Shown: positions 1 through 11,316 of the stretch, piece after piece
Numbering within the stretch: the first letter of the stretch is position 1
Layout of the letters: each line of letters opens with the position of its first letter
Notes under the pieces: model-generated
The model's input: the letters and a program-made list of their open reading frames with translations, nothing else
Databases searched by the model: none
What the model was told of the DNA's origin: nothing
Program-made: the position numbers and the translations under genes
Assembly (NCBI RefSeq): GCF_003597395.2
Contig: NC_133771.1
Location: 46,651,773-46,715,772, forward strand
DNA from: Chelonoidis abingdonii
Lineage: Eukaryota > Chordata > Testudines > Testudinidae
DNA: 64,000 nt
Direction of reading: 5' to 3'

Positions 1-1454
1 TCGATTACTTCTTTTGTCTTTAAATAAGAATTTTTAAAAATTTTAACACTTTAACAGTATTAAATGAGATACAAAATGCACCTCATAATAAGTAATACTT
101 GTATAATAACCCTTCATAATGGTAATTTATGTAAAATCAGAATGAACTTATATCTCCATTTAATTTATCAGTTTAAAGCTGGTTATTTTCTGAATGGCCA
201 AATAAATCCATTATTTGAAAGCATTTTTTCATCAGAGAGATGACTTTTTATATTCATATATTTTATGACCTGCACTGGCCAGTGTCTCCTGAAGTATGAT
301 GGGGAAATTCAGCACTGATTTACACCTGCTGGGCCAGTATCTCTTCTTTGCCAGAGCATAATAATATCCAGCTCTTAAAGTGCTTTTCATAAACTGAAAA
401 ACAGCTTGGATCATGAAAACTTTATTCTGCATAGCATACAACTACACCTTGTGATGTCATATGGAGGGCCTGTGTCTTTTCTTGAGGCATCCAGAATTGG
501 CCAAAGTCAGAAAGACAGCCTCCTGAACTGGATGGAATGGTCTGTTCTTCATTATAACAATTCTCATGTCCCCTGTCTCCACTGCTAACAAGCAGAATAT
601 GGCCCAGTACACTTGTTTGATGTTGTTAATATGAACAAGAGGAATATATAAAATTTTTAAAGACAAGACAAAAGTAAATTTGAAAAATAGTCCTTGAGCT
701 GAATCTGCAACCAGTTGCAGTTTGCATAACGATTGATGAAATTTTAAATGTCTCAACATCTTATCCAATTTTAACTGCACTAATTTAACTATTAAAAAGA
801 AACCAACAATAACACGGTTCTACAAGAGGTGCCACTGTGGACTAAAATGCTGACCTTTCACACCTGATAGCTTGGATTCAAACATGGACCAGGCTTCAAA
901 GAAACTAATCTTCACGCAGTTTGACAAAATTCCAGTCAGTGTCAGTTCTTTCTTACGAGAGAGAGGCATCTATTTCTGGAAAATAAGAGGGCAACTAACT
1001 TATTCAACTTGGAGGAGGGGCAAAGCTAAGAGATGAATACCAAACTGGAGGAAAGTGAAGCAGGGAGAGAGAACTTGGAAAGGAGTAGTAGAAAAATAAG
1101 AGAATGCAGGGAAAGAATGCCAAGTTAGAAAAGAATAGGAAAAGGGAACAAAAACGGGGGTAGTCATCTGATCTCTTTTTTTTTTTTTATTTTATTTTCT
1201 TTCACTGAAAGAAGAGAGGATAAAATGGGAGAGAAACAAATGAATTTCAAATCCTAATTCAGTCTCTAACGTTTCTTACAAGATTCAAGTCTCAGCTGTT
1301 CTCTGCTTGTAAACAGTGCCTTTATGTTAAACATGTGAATTCATACAGCATATCTAGAATAGTCAGGCCTACAATTAAACACATTGAGGGTAAAAAAAAA
1401 ATGCAAAAGGGTCTAAGTCCCATTTTCAAAAGTGATATAGGGTCAGGTTTTTAG
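1..1454. other. MCPH1 intron, nothing recognised
   Basis: AT-rich sequence with no convincing exon, RNA gene or transposon on either strand. The longest open frames are about 107 codons, lack splice context and match no family I know. The + strand is purine-rich from about 1010 to 1160 and is followed by a T run near 1170. It is intronic by inference from the MCPH1 exons downstream. Confidence 0.5.
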
Positions 1455-1618
1455 AGTAAGGTATTTAGGCACCTACTGGGATTTTAAAATGCACCTAATC
1501 TGCTTAGGCACCAGAGTCCCATTGCAATTAAACATTTAAGCTGCTTCAGTGTTTTCTGAAAATCCTACTAGGCATCACTCTACCTCTTTAGATGGCCAAA
1601 TATCTTTGAAAATCCGGA

Positions 1619-1815
1619 TCAGCGGGCTGCGATCAATCCAGCGGGGATTGATTTATTGTATCTAGGCTAGACGCGATAAATCAACCCCCGAGCACTCTCC
1701 TGTTGACTCCAGTACTCCAGTGCCTCAAGAGGCACAGGCAGAGTCGACAGAGGAGCAGCAGCAGTCCACTCACCGTGGTGAAGACACCACGGTAAGTCGA
1801 TCTAAGTAACTTAGA
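1619..1815. repeat. Palindromic MITE-like fragment
   Basis: Two hairpins are visible. 1643-1664 pairs with 1666-1688 around a CTAG centre, and 1771-1794 contains a CACCGTGGTG/CACCACGGTG stem. I recognise this as a dispersed turtle repeat whose consensus is rich in GATCGAT and CG; the copy here has lost many CpGs. The repeat's outer end (a 'tgtctacactaccc' box) seems to lie separately at about 2342-2382, so the element is rearranged. Class unknown, probably a non-autonomous DNA transposon. Confidence 0.55.
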
Positions 1816-1889
1816 TCACACACACACAGTGTAGAGCAGAGCTAAGAGAACTTTCAATGAGAATTAAGCTCCTAAGAACCTCAGTCTCT

Positions 1890-2045
1890 AATAAGTCTTG
1901 TAGCACTGGGGAAATTCTAGAAGACTGGAAGAAAGCTAATGGTGTGTTAATTTTTAAAAAGGCTTTATGGGGTGACCTGGGTAATTATACGCCTGACAGT
2001 CTGATAAAGGCAAGATAAAAGAGAGACTGATAAGGGACTTAATGA
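1890..2045 (+). mobile_element. LINE (CR1-like) reverse transcriptase fragment
   Basis: Translation on + gives a recognisable LINE finger-domain signature: W-K-K-A-N, then I-F-K-K, then G-D-L-G-N-Y-T-P-D-S-L. In CR1 this block reads as DWR-ANVTPIFKKG followed by NYRPVSLT. Only about 50 residues remain, with no catalytic residues. It is an old 5'- and 3'-truncated relic. Confidence 0.6.
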
Positions 2046-2062
2046 AGAAGAAAGAAGAGTAC

Positions 2063-2256
2063 CTGCCGCATCCACAGGTTTGGCTGATTGCAGCTCCCAC
2101 TGGCCGTGGTTTGCTGCTCCAGACAAATGGGGGCTGTGAGAAGCGGCGCTGGCCAAGGGATGTGCTGGCCGCTGTTTCCTGCCACCCTCATTAGCCTGGA
2201 ACGGCGAACTGCGGCCAGTGGAAGCCGCGATCGGCCAAACCTATGGACACAGCAGG
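2063..2256. repeat. GC-rich palindromic repeat, probable hAT-type MITE core
   Basis: 2063-2122 is the reverse complement of about 2199-2256, with about 58-bp arms and some mismatches; both contain the 'aggtttggc' and 'ccactggccg' blocks. The interior is also GC-rich and contrasts with the AT-rich surroundings. Short open frames here on both strands are mirror images of each other and are not genes. Confidence 0.6.
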
Positions 2257-2560
2257 TAAACAAACTGGCCTGGCCTGCCAGGTGCTTGGCCTGGCGGGCT
2301 GCGTGCCAAGGGTTGCCAAGCCCTGTTCTATCCCTGTTTTATGTCTACACTACCCGGATCGGTGGGTAGTGTACACATACCATTATTGCTTAAGGACCAG
2401 ATTTTCAAAGATATTTGGGCATCTAAAGAGGTAGACTGGTGCCTAGTAGGATTTTCAGAAAACACTGAAGCAGCTTAAATGTTTAATTGCAATGGGACTC
2501 TGGTGCCTAAGCAGGGTAGATGCTTTTTTAAATTCAAGTAGGTGCCTAAACCACTTGGTA

Positions 2561-4084
2561 AACAACTGGATCTATTTCACCAGCTTGGATGGAGACATGA
2601 CATGTCTGTGTTAGACAAGTTACATAACAGAAGCATTCATCATCCTCAAGTTAAATTCTACACAATGGATACTTGCCCAGTAGATGGCAGAGGTGAAAAG
2701 CCAGAAATGATGAGTGGAACTGAATAAATATGTGCAAGAGCACCCTAATGTCATGACTATAAAACCTAGACTATTCCTTGTTGAATCTAAAACCTTAGTT
2801 AAATCTGCTCTAAGGCAGGGCTAAATTAAACTCCAGATGTAACCCACTTTTCAGTGTAATTGGCAGTATTGCAGGGATAGTATTTTCTTAGGATTTAACT
2901 GTTGAACATGTTAGCCAAATTACTCTTGATGACAGAAGTTTATTTTCCTTAGATGTTTGATAAACATCTTATCTTTTTCAATTTTTTTCTGGGGCAAAGG
3001 TATTTACTGTAGCTAATGAAAAGCAAGTGCTTCTTGCTAAAAGCTGTATCCAATTGTGGTGAGTTAAGGAGTTCAGCATTCTCCAAAACTTCAGATAAAT
3101 TTAGAGTCCTGCTAGCAGGAGTATAGTACAGTGAATCCCACAGTTATGTACACTGCAACTGTCCCACGAGTTTCCTGTTTAAATGGGATCATTTGGGTGA
3201 ACACCACAGGGTAGCTGAAATATACTATGGTGGCCACAGCAAGAAATGTCATGGCATGTGACCCAGTTCAAATGCAGCTGTTTTTGAGCCTTTCAACTCA
3301 CGGTTACCCATCCAACAGAAACCCTGGAAAACTTACAGTTCTTCTTCATTTAATGCCTGTTTGAGTAACTGTTAAGTTACCATTAAGTCCAAACCCTGAG
3401 ACAGAGATGCCAGGGGCCATATGTCAGCCATTTTCTTAGTCTGTATTTTGGGGCAGAGGTCTGACAAATCCTGCAAGCCATATATCGTCTTTTCATGCAT
3501 CATTCCACAGCTTGTCTGTTTTATGTTGGTACCTGGAATAATCCACATTCCAATTCCCACAGACTAGAAAAAGTCTTCAAATAGCCATCATGAGCAATGC
3601 AAAAGTTAACTACTACTATTTTTTATTAAATAAAGATACATGGTTGAAAGCTGGCACTAATTTTAAAGTTTATTACCAATTAAGACATGAGAACTTAAAG
3701 CCAAGTCATTAAAACAATATATCTGGCCTCCGCACTAAGAAAGTTGGCTCAAGGTTGAAAAAGAAAGCAGTATCATAGTTTGTCCTTTAAATGTTTGTTT
3801 GCAAAGATATCCAGAAATCAAGGGCCACTTTCACCATACAGATACTTCTAAATCTTCTTAAGATGGATATAATTTACCCAGATAGCAAAACAACCAGGAC
3901 AAATCACAATTTTTGAAACCTCGGACTTTATATGTGCTTTGTGTTATTCCTCAGAAAGTTTAGTTTGCTGAGGCCACCCAAGCTCCTGTATGACTTCCTT
4001 CTTTAATCCACTGGATTTGTGTATGAGTAAGTGTGTGATGTCCTCTGTTACAGATAACATATGTGATCTCTCACTACTAGCTGC
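2561..4084. other. MCPH1 intron, nothing recognised
   Basis: Ordinary AT-rich intronic sequence. I see no exon-like frame with splice context, no RNA gene and no repeat that I can name. Confidence 0.5.
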
Positions 4085-4170
4085 TAAGGGGGACTCATTT
4101 TAGCTAGATTAGAGGTTTTGGTGATAAAGGTCCAGGGTTCTAATCCCACTCTGTGTGTTTTGTGTAATTC
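4085..4170 (+). repeat. Possible tRNA-derived SINE (MIR-like) head
   Basis: The segment has a box-B-like sequence 'ggttctaatccc' at about 4136-4147, close to the tRNA consensus GGTTCRANNCC, preceded by a degenerate box-A region. This is how MIR and related tRNA-SINEs look when old. No conserved SINE core or tail can be followed, so the call is tentative. Confidence 0.35.
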
Positions 4171-4497
4171 ATATAGTGATTGTTTGCTGCACATGCATTT
4201 GTTACAGCTCCCAGTGTCGTCCTTGCTATCCCTGTCTTTTTCCTAATGGACTCCTACTGCCTCAGCAAACCTTGGCCCTCCCTTTCTTACAGATAACCCC
4301 TCATCCCAAAGTGTCCCTCTCCTTGCAGGTGTTGCCTTTCTGGTGAGCTTTCACATTTTGCATTTTGTGGGGTCCTCAGCGTATACTGTAAGGAAAAGTT
4401 AAAGTGAAGTTGTAGTCCCCTTTCTGGCTGAAGCCAGGTCTGGAGGGCATTCTGGAGACGATATCACCTAATAGAGCAGAACAACTGCCTACAGATA

Positions 4498-4625
4498 TAA
4501 GAACAGCCATGCTGGGTCAGACCAAAGGGCCATCTAGCCCAGTATCCTGTCTTCCGACAGTGGCCAATGCCAGGTGCTTCAGAGGGAATGAACAGAACAG
4601 GTAATCATTCCTAGCTCCTGGCAAA
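4498..4625 (-). mobile_element. CR1 LINE 3' end fragment (minus)
   Basis: The block beginning 'taagaacagccatgctggg' and continuing through the 'cagaccaaagggccatctag' box is the reverse complement of the CR1 3' end typical of turtles and crocodilians. The same block recurs at 36935-37050. Only the last 130 bp are present and nothing codes. Confidence 0.85.
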
Positions 4626-4962
4626 CAGTGTTGCAGCGAACACCTGGAACACTTCTACAGGCAATAACATTCCCTCTACCTCATGTCCTTGCTTCTCTAA
4701 TGATAAAACCTCAAGAAGGTTGAGGGAGACAGAGAAGTGTCTGATATGGGAGGCATATAGGCCCCAATGGCAGATAGTGGGGGAAGGGTTGAAGAGAAGT
4801 TGAAAAGATCCAATCAATCTAGTTCTCTTTCCAGCAGGTGCTCTAGGGAGAGTGGTAGAGAAGCACATTTCATTTGCTGGAATATTACCAAGAACTGGCT
4901 CTCTTCCTATCTGAAGCTTTATCTCACTTCATCAATTTGTCTCATCCTCGAAGAATGCCAGA

Positions 4963-5395
4963 GAAGAACAACAAAAATGATTAGAGGTCTAGAAAACATG
5001 ACCTATAAGCAAATATTGAAAAAAAGTGGGTTTGTTTAGTCTGGAAAAGAGAAAAGTGAGAAGGGACATAACACTTTTCAAGTACATTAAATGTTGTTAC
5101 AAGGAGGATCCTCTTAATCTCTGAGGATAGGACAAGAAGTAATGGGTTTAAAGTACAGCAATGGAGGTTTAGGTTGGACATTAGGAAAAACTTCCTAACT
5201 GTCAGGTTGGTTAACCACTGGCATAAATTGCCTAAGGAGGTGGTGGACTCTCCACTACTGGAGTTTTTTAAGAGCACATTAGACAAACACCTGTCAGGGA
5301 TGGTTTATATAATATTTAGTCCTGCCATGAGTGCAGGAGACTGGACTAGATGACCTCTCGAGGTCCCTTCCAGTCCTTTGATTCTGATTCTGTGA
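4963..5395 (+). mobile_element. CR1 LINE 3' end fragment (plus)
   Basis: The sequence encodes the degenerate C-terminal part of CR1 ORF2 (F-x-Y-I-K, then RRFRLDIRKNF-like and WHKLPKEVVDS-like blocks in shifting frames) and ends in the CR1 3' UTR. The tail is the diagnostic octamer-type repeat: two overlapping ATTCTG units at about 5380-5395. It is strongly 5'-truncated, as is usual for CR1, and lies opposite in orientation to the fragment at 4498-4625. Confidence 0.85.
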
Positions 5396-7080
5396 CACAA
5401 GACTTAAAATCAGAGGGCCAAATTTATACATTCAGTTATACCACTGGAGTAAATACCAGATTTTCGACCAGTATCGCTGCTGTCAATTCCCTAACCCCCT
5501 CCCCTGCAAATTTGAAGTTACACATCATCATGTTGGTGATAGCTTTTGAAATGTTCTGACCTGCTCTAGTGATAACACATTCTACACTTGCATTTATCTC
5601 TCCGGACTGAAACTGAAACCTTACACTTCCACAGAATCAATCAGGGCTTGGGGAAGTTAAGATTTTCATGTAAAATTACAAATAAAGATTTATGTTGGTC
5701 TTTGTCCTCCCTAATGAAGGGGCTAGTTGAAGTTATGTGCCTCTGGCTTTTTGCCAACTTTGTAATGATGATACTGATGGTGTTTTGAATTCCCTCATGC
5801 TTGAACTTGGCTCTGATGCTATGGTTTGCTGTAGGCTTGCCATCACACACAGTGCCTACAGGCAGTCAGCTGTATTTTGTGATAATTCTAGGCAACTAGT
5901 TAACTTCTAGTTTTATAGAATCCTTTCACCTGGGGTGAATGGATGAGACTTCATTCTTCATAAATATCAGGTAAATCATTCTGGAAGTGTATCTGAAAGA
6001 TATCTTCTTCTTACCATCCATTAAACAGGAGTACTGATATATCTAGGAGCGACCAGCATGAGCCAGAACCTCTGTGCCAGTTAGTACATCACAGGATGGG
6101 ATAAGAAATAGACATTTCCTCCGATGGTAATTTGCTGCAAAGGTGATGTCTGTCACGTCATATCTAAATACCCTTTTACCCTTTACAGTATAAGTGGTTG
6201 GTTGCTCTCTGAGCATGCTCAGTGGTTCATAAGTAGTGAATATATTCCATACATGGGTCATGGTAAAGCATGAATTCTTGCTCCATCTTACCGGAATGTT
6301 GAAGGCTAAATTTTTCATGAGAGCAACGTAGGATAGAAAACATCTTGGTTCCTGTATACTTTGTGGTAATTAAACCTTTCAATCCCCACAGAAGGTATAG
6401 AGCTAAAATCACAGAAATCCTACTTTGTCTCACTTGATCCCTGCATTTGTTATAGTAGAAGGGCATTGTTTATGTATATTTTATTGCATAATAGTAAATG
6501 TGGCTTTTATGCAGCATTTATCTATCTTACATTAAATATTTGTTGTCCAAAATATGGTCCATACATTTAAACTGCAGAAATGCAGGGGACTTGTATTACA
6601 GTAAAATTAGTGCTATCAAGCAACTTAGTTATGAAGGAGAAGAAATGTGTGAAATATGTGATCTTATCACTGTAACATGTCAAAGGCAGTCTTCATGGTT
6701 CTTTTAATACCCATGGTTACATATATTTAACAGTAGTTTTAGATGGAACAGCTGAAAAAGCAACAATATGGTGAAACTTTGTGGGGTACTATTTATAGCT
6801 ATCTTAAATCTCAGAAGGGAAAAATCCTAATTCCACAATTTTAGTGAAGACAGCTGTTGAGGAGCCTTTGTTGGTTTTTGTTTATCAAGAACGTAGTACA
6901 CTGTATCCAGGCTATAAAAATTAGTTATAAATCTACTGCACTTATAACACTGAAACATAGTGGTTCCAAAATAAGCGAATCCATGTATTTAAAGCTGTCT
7001 TGTTTTTGTTTATTATATAATTCCTGATTCATTTTCTTCTTCCTTTTTAAAATAACATCAAAGGGCTATGTGGTTCAGTG
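5396..7080. other. MCPH1 intron, nothing recognised
   Basis: AT-rich sequence without recognisable exons, RNA genes or named repeats. Short open frames on both strands resemble nothing known and lack splice context. Confidence 0.5.
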
Positions 7081-7230
7081 GAGACGTACCTATGCTGACT
7101 GGAGAAGTTCTCTCATTGGCATATATAATCCACTTCCCTGAGAGGCAACAGCTAGGTCGATGGAAGAATACACAGGGACCCCCTGACCAATGTAGTTAAC
7201 CAAGCTAATTTTCTAGTGTAGGTGAGGCCT
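7081..7230. repeat. MITE fragment of a chelonian palindromic family
   Basis: The segment carries the 'aggtcgatggaagaa' box and ends with 'tctagtgtaggtgaggcct', the terminal motif of a palindromic element widespread in turtles. A related fragment lies at 36838-36930. The ends are degraded and no target duplication is clear. Confidence 0.5.
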
Positions 7231-9424
7231 CAGTTATATCCTTGCAGGCCCACAACATGTAGACTGCACAGGTCCATGCTAGGGGTGTCCAGTGCAGGAT
7301 AAGTGTCTATCTTTTTTCATTAAAGATTATGTACTTTGATCCAGTTTCTGTCCTCGGTTATTCCTGTGCATGAGTCCCCTTGACCTCAGTGGGGCATCAC
7401 AGGGTACACACTAGCAGACCACAATGCAGGTCTCTTTTTAGGGCTGCCTCAAGACTGTGATTGAGATGAGTCTTTCCTGGCTGCTCTGATTCTACTCTTC
7501 CAGTGTAGATGTAGAGGAGGATACCAGTTCTAAGAGGATACCATGCACTGGTGGACACCAGTAAGTCGCATTGAAAATAAGGGACTTTTCATGGGTGCAT
7601 GTTAGCTGATTCCAGCTGACTTCAGGATCTTTTTTAAAAATAAAATATAAGCATTTTGGTCCAAATTCTGCCTTGGGAACGTCCATTTCCTCTGATGTAA
7701 AGCAAATACTGTGAATAGCACCTTGGGTTCCTGACTCCCAACCCCCTGCTCCAACCACTGGAAAACACTCCCTCCCTCGTTTGAAAATGTTTTCATAAGG
7801 TAGCTGCAAACCAGAGCTCCAGCTTGAATGTATTTGTTTTGGATTTTATTTGACTTATTGTATATACAATAAGTTTCTAATCTTGTCCATAACACATTTG
7901 ATTTATTATGTGATGAGAAGATTAAGTTGTGGACCTTTCAGGCTTTTCCAAAGACAAGAACTTGATCAATTATCAAGTTCTTATGATTTATGTGCTGTAT
8001 GCTGAAGTTATTTATCATCAGAATTATTTACCAGAGCATCTAAATTAGCAATGTTTGAAAATATTTTTAATATTTATATTAAAAAAGCTCCCAGAGGCTC
8101 TAAGCAAGAGCAAGACTCCATTGTACTAGTTTATATACAAAAAAATTGTTGTTATATATTTGTATTACTGTAACACTAGTCATCTTAGCATATGCACACC
8201 GTGCCTTAAGTTGCACGTGACCAGTTTCTGTTGTGCTCGGCACTGTGCAAACACAGAACAAAGAGACAGGCTATGTCCCAAGCAGCTTACAAGGTAATGA
8301 AGATGAAAACATAGTTCCATTTTATTTCTAATATAGTGCATCTAACCTAAATGTCTTGGTATCTTCTTGCCTGAAGAACCCGTTCTGGCCCTCTTTCCTT
8401 GTCCTACTGACACAAACGCAATCAGAGGAAACACTCAAACTGGATCCCACTCAGTTTAAAAAGAGAGGGAATTGGCAGTAGAACATTTTCCATGAGGGGC
8501 CCTTAACTGTGGAACTAGTTCCTCCCTCCCCACTGGTCAGAAATACACAGTTATACTGACTTTCAGTGCTTCATCCTGCAAGGGAAGTCTGTTCTCTCAA
8601 GCTATTCCAGAATGAGAAGTTTAGTAGGAGTTATGTTTGCCTGGGGGAGGGGTAGTCTGAAAAGGAATTGAATTATATTGTTTTTTTTGTGTGATTAGCT
8701 ACTAAATTAGTTTCCTTTGGTTATGTAATTTATTTTGGGGCACCTAGGCCTTAGGGTAAATGGCCCTTTTTAGTTTAAAATTAGTAACATCAAAAGGAAG
8801 AGGCATTAAAAAATCACTGTAGAGATTGAAAACTGAAATGGTGCTGAACTTTTATACTGCAACCCCAAAACAAGCAGTTTCTTTACCAACCTTAAATTTG
8901 GGATAGCTGTACCGAAAGGTTTTCTTGATCAACCTGGACAAGTTTTATGTGGTGGGGTTGGGATTTCTGGTTTAGAATCAGGTTAAACTCTGCCACTCTT
9001 GTTGAGTGTTAGTCTTTGAGATTCTGGGTCTACTCTAACATGAAATTCAAGAGATGAAAACCCATGTGGATAAAAAAACCCACAAAAGTTGCACAAAACC
9101 ATATCAGCTGATGTTCACATAACTCAACTGATAAGCAATTAGACAGTGTTTGATAATACAGATCATTTATGTATATATTTCTTCTACAAGGGTTACGGTG
9201 TATGATGAAATACTGTTTATGCACTTCAAAAAAGCAAAATTGTGTTTGAATCTGCATAGCTTTTATAGCTGAGTTAGTTCTAGCTGGTGAGAATCATAAA
9301 ATAACAAAACTGCACATTACTGATAGGTGGTTTTGTTTGGTTGCTACTCTGTTCTATTGAATTTTCATCACCAAGCAGACAGTAATTAGTAAATAAATGT
9401 GACATTGTTATAGTTTCCTGCAGC
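7231..9424. other. MCPH1 intron with a short L2/MIR-type tail relic
   Basis: Mostly featureless AT-rich sequence. About 8190-8290 ('cggcactgtgcaaacacag' followed by a 'gcagcttacaa' block) looks like the 3' tail region shared by L2 and MIR-type repeats. No exon or RNA gene is supported elsewhere in the stretch. Confidence 0.4.
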
Positions 9425-9580
9425 TGTACCAACATGTGCTGTGATCCTGTTTGATCTCTCTATGTAGATTGGACTGGGTCAGTTGTCAGTCAGTACTTGG
9501 ATAGGAGACCTTTGAGCAACACCTTTGGAGTCCACAGAGGTGGTACTGGTGGTATAGAGGCTTTTCTCTCTTCTTCTCTC
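9425..9580 (+). repeat. 5S rRNA-derived SINE (SINE3 type)
   Basis: The head matches 5S ribosomal RNA: 'cctgtttgatctct' corresponds to the 5S loop region around CGTCTGATCTC, and 'cagtacttggataggagacc' (9491-9510) corresponds almost base for base to the internal promoter and 3' stem of 5S. The rest (about 9511-9580) diverges from 5S and resembles the body of a turtle 5S-SINE. This is not a functional 5S gene: the 5' end is degenerate and the 3' stem is lost. Confidence 0.7.
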
Positions 9581-9599
9581 TGAATAAGTTTTCACTGTT

Positions 9600-11316
9600 G
9601 AGAATGTGAGGGAGATTCTCAAACCTGAGCCATTCTTTTTGGGTGACAGATCTGAGGAACTGTCCCAAATTGAAGTGTCATTAGAGGAGGGTTTGGAACA
9701 AATTGATAAACTAAACAGTAATAAGTCTCCGCAACCTGATGGTATTCACTCAAGAGCTCTGAAGGAACTCAAATGTGAAATTGCAAGACTACTAACTGTC
9801 ATCTGTAACCTATCATTTAAATCAGCTTCTGTACCAAATGACTGGAGGATAGCTAATGTGACACCAATTTTTAAAAAAGGCCAGAGGTGACACTGGCAAT
9901 ACAGGCCAGTAAGCATCACTTCAGTACCGGGCAAATTGGTTGAAACTATTGTAAAGAATAAAATTGTCAGATTCATGGATGAACATAATTTGTTGGGAAT
10001 AGTCAACATGGTTTTTGTAAAGGGAAATCATGCCTCACCAATCTACTAGAATTCTTTGAGAGGGTCAACAAGCATGTGGACAAAGGAGATCCAGTGGATA
10101 TAGTGTATTTAGATTTTCAGAAAGCTTTGACAAGGTCCCTCACCAAAGGCTCTTAAGCAAAATAGCAGTCCTGAGATAAGAGGAAGGTTCTCTCATGGAT
10201 GGTAACTGATTAAAAGATAGGAAACGAAGGATAGGAATAATTGTCAATTTTCAGAATGGAGAAAGGTAAATAGTGGTGTCTCCCGGATCTGTACTAGGCC
10301 CAGTCCTTTAACATATTCATTACGATCTGGAAAAGGGGTAAACAGTGAGGTGACAAAATTTGCAGATGAAACAAAACTACTCAGATAGTTAAGTCCCAGG
10401 CAGACAGCGAAGAGCTACAAAGAATCTCACAAAACTGGGTGACTGGGCAACAAAATGGCAGATGAAATTAATGTTGATAAATGTAAAGTAATGCACACTG
10501 GAAAACATAATGCTAACTCTACATATACAATGATGGGGTTCTAAATTAGCTGTTGCCACTCAAGAAAGAGATCTTGGAGTGATTGTGGACAATTCTCTGA
10601 AATCATCACTCAATGTGCAGCGCAGTCAAAAAGTGAACAGAATGTTGAGAATCATAAGAAAGGGATAGATAATAAAACAGAAAATATCATATTTCCTCTA
10701 TATAAATATGGTATGCCACACTTGAATACTGCACGCAGATGTGGTCACTCCATCCCAAAAATATATATATGGAATTAGAAAAGGTTCAGAAAGGGCAACA
10801 AAAATGATTAGGGGTATCGAACGGCTTCCGTATAAGACTGGGACTCTTCATCTTGGAAAAGAGGCAACTAAGGTGGGATATGATAGAGGTCTGTAAAATC
10901 ATGAGTGGTATAGAAAAGTAAGTGAGGAAGTGTTATTTACTCCTTTTTAATACAAAAACAAGGAGCCACCAAATGAAATTAATGGTAGCAGGTTAAAACA
11001 AACACAAGAAAGTATTTTTTCAACGCAACGCACTGTCAGCCTCTGGAACTCCTTGCAGAGAGTGTTGTGAAGGCCAGTACTGCACGGGTTCAAGGGAGCT
11101 AGATTCATGGAAGATAGTTCATCAATGGCTATTAGCCAGAATGGGCAGGGATGGTGTCCTAGCCTCTGTTTGCCAGAAGCTGTATTAAGTGACATGGCAT
11201 GGATCACTTGATGATAACCTGTCATTCATCCTTTGGGGCACCTGCCATTGGCCACTGTCAGGACAGGAACTGGGCTTGATGGACCTTTGATCTGACCCAG
11301 TATGGCCATTCTTATG
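9600..11316 (+). pseudogene. CR1 LINE ORF2 pseudogene, 5'-truncated
   Basis: This 1.7-kb relic holds reverse transcriptase through the 3' end of a CR1 element. An open stretch at 9606-9890 covers the RT fingers, with N-K-S-P-Q-P-D-G-I-H and then D-W-R-I-A-N-V-T-P-I-F-K-K-G. It continues with Y-R-P-V-S-I-T-S-V in another frame. The catalytic box at 10359-10373 reads F-A-D-E-T where the family has F-A-D-D-T, so the second catalytic aspartate is gone. Downstream are the C-terminal domain in several broken frames and the 3' UTR ending in the CATTCTTATG tail. No endonuclease domain is present. It cannot encode active enzyme. Confidence 0.85.

Larger units (their letters stand above)
1455..2560. 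repeat. Large inverted repeat with nested repeats inside
   Basis: The arm at about 1455-1618 is repeated in reverse complement at about 2397-2560. Both arms carry the same blocks in mirrored order, including the AGGCACC box, the block around 'cagagtcccattgcaatt' and the terminal 'tttgaaaatc' box. Arms are about 160 bp and roughly 90 percent alike by eye. The 780-bp interior holds three unrelated repeat pieces, described separately. It looks like a palindromic DNA-transposon relic (MITE) whose centre received later insertions. No target duplication was identified. Confidence 0.75.

Noticed and set aside
4130..4150. tRNA gene
   Set aside because: Only a box-B-like motif is present. No cloverleaf with acceptor stem can be drawn, so a SINE head is more likely.
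9425..9580. Functional 5S ribosomal RNA gene
   Set aside because: Only parts of the 5S sequence are kept, with insertions and a non-5S 3' half; it fits a SINE better.
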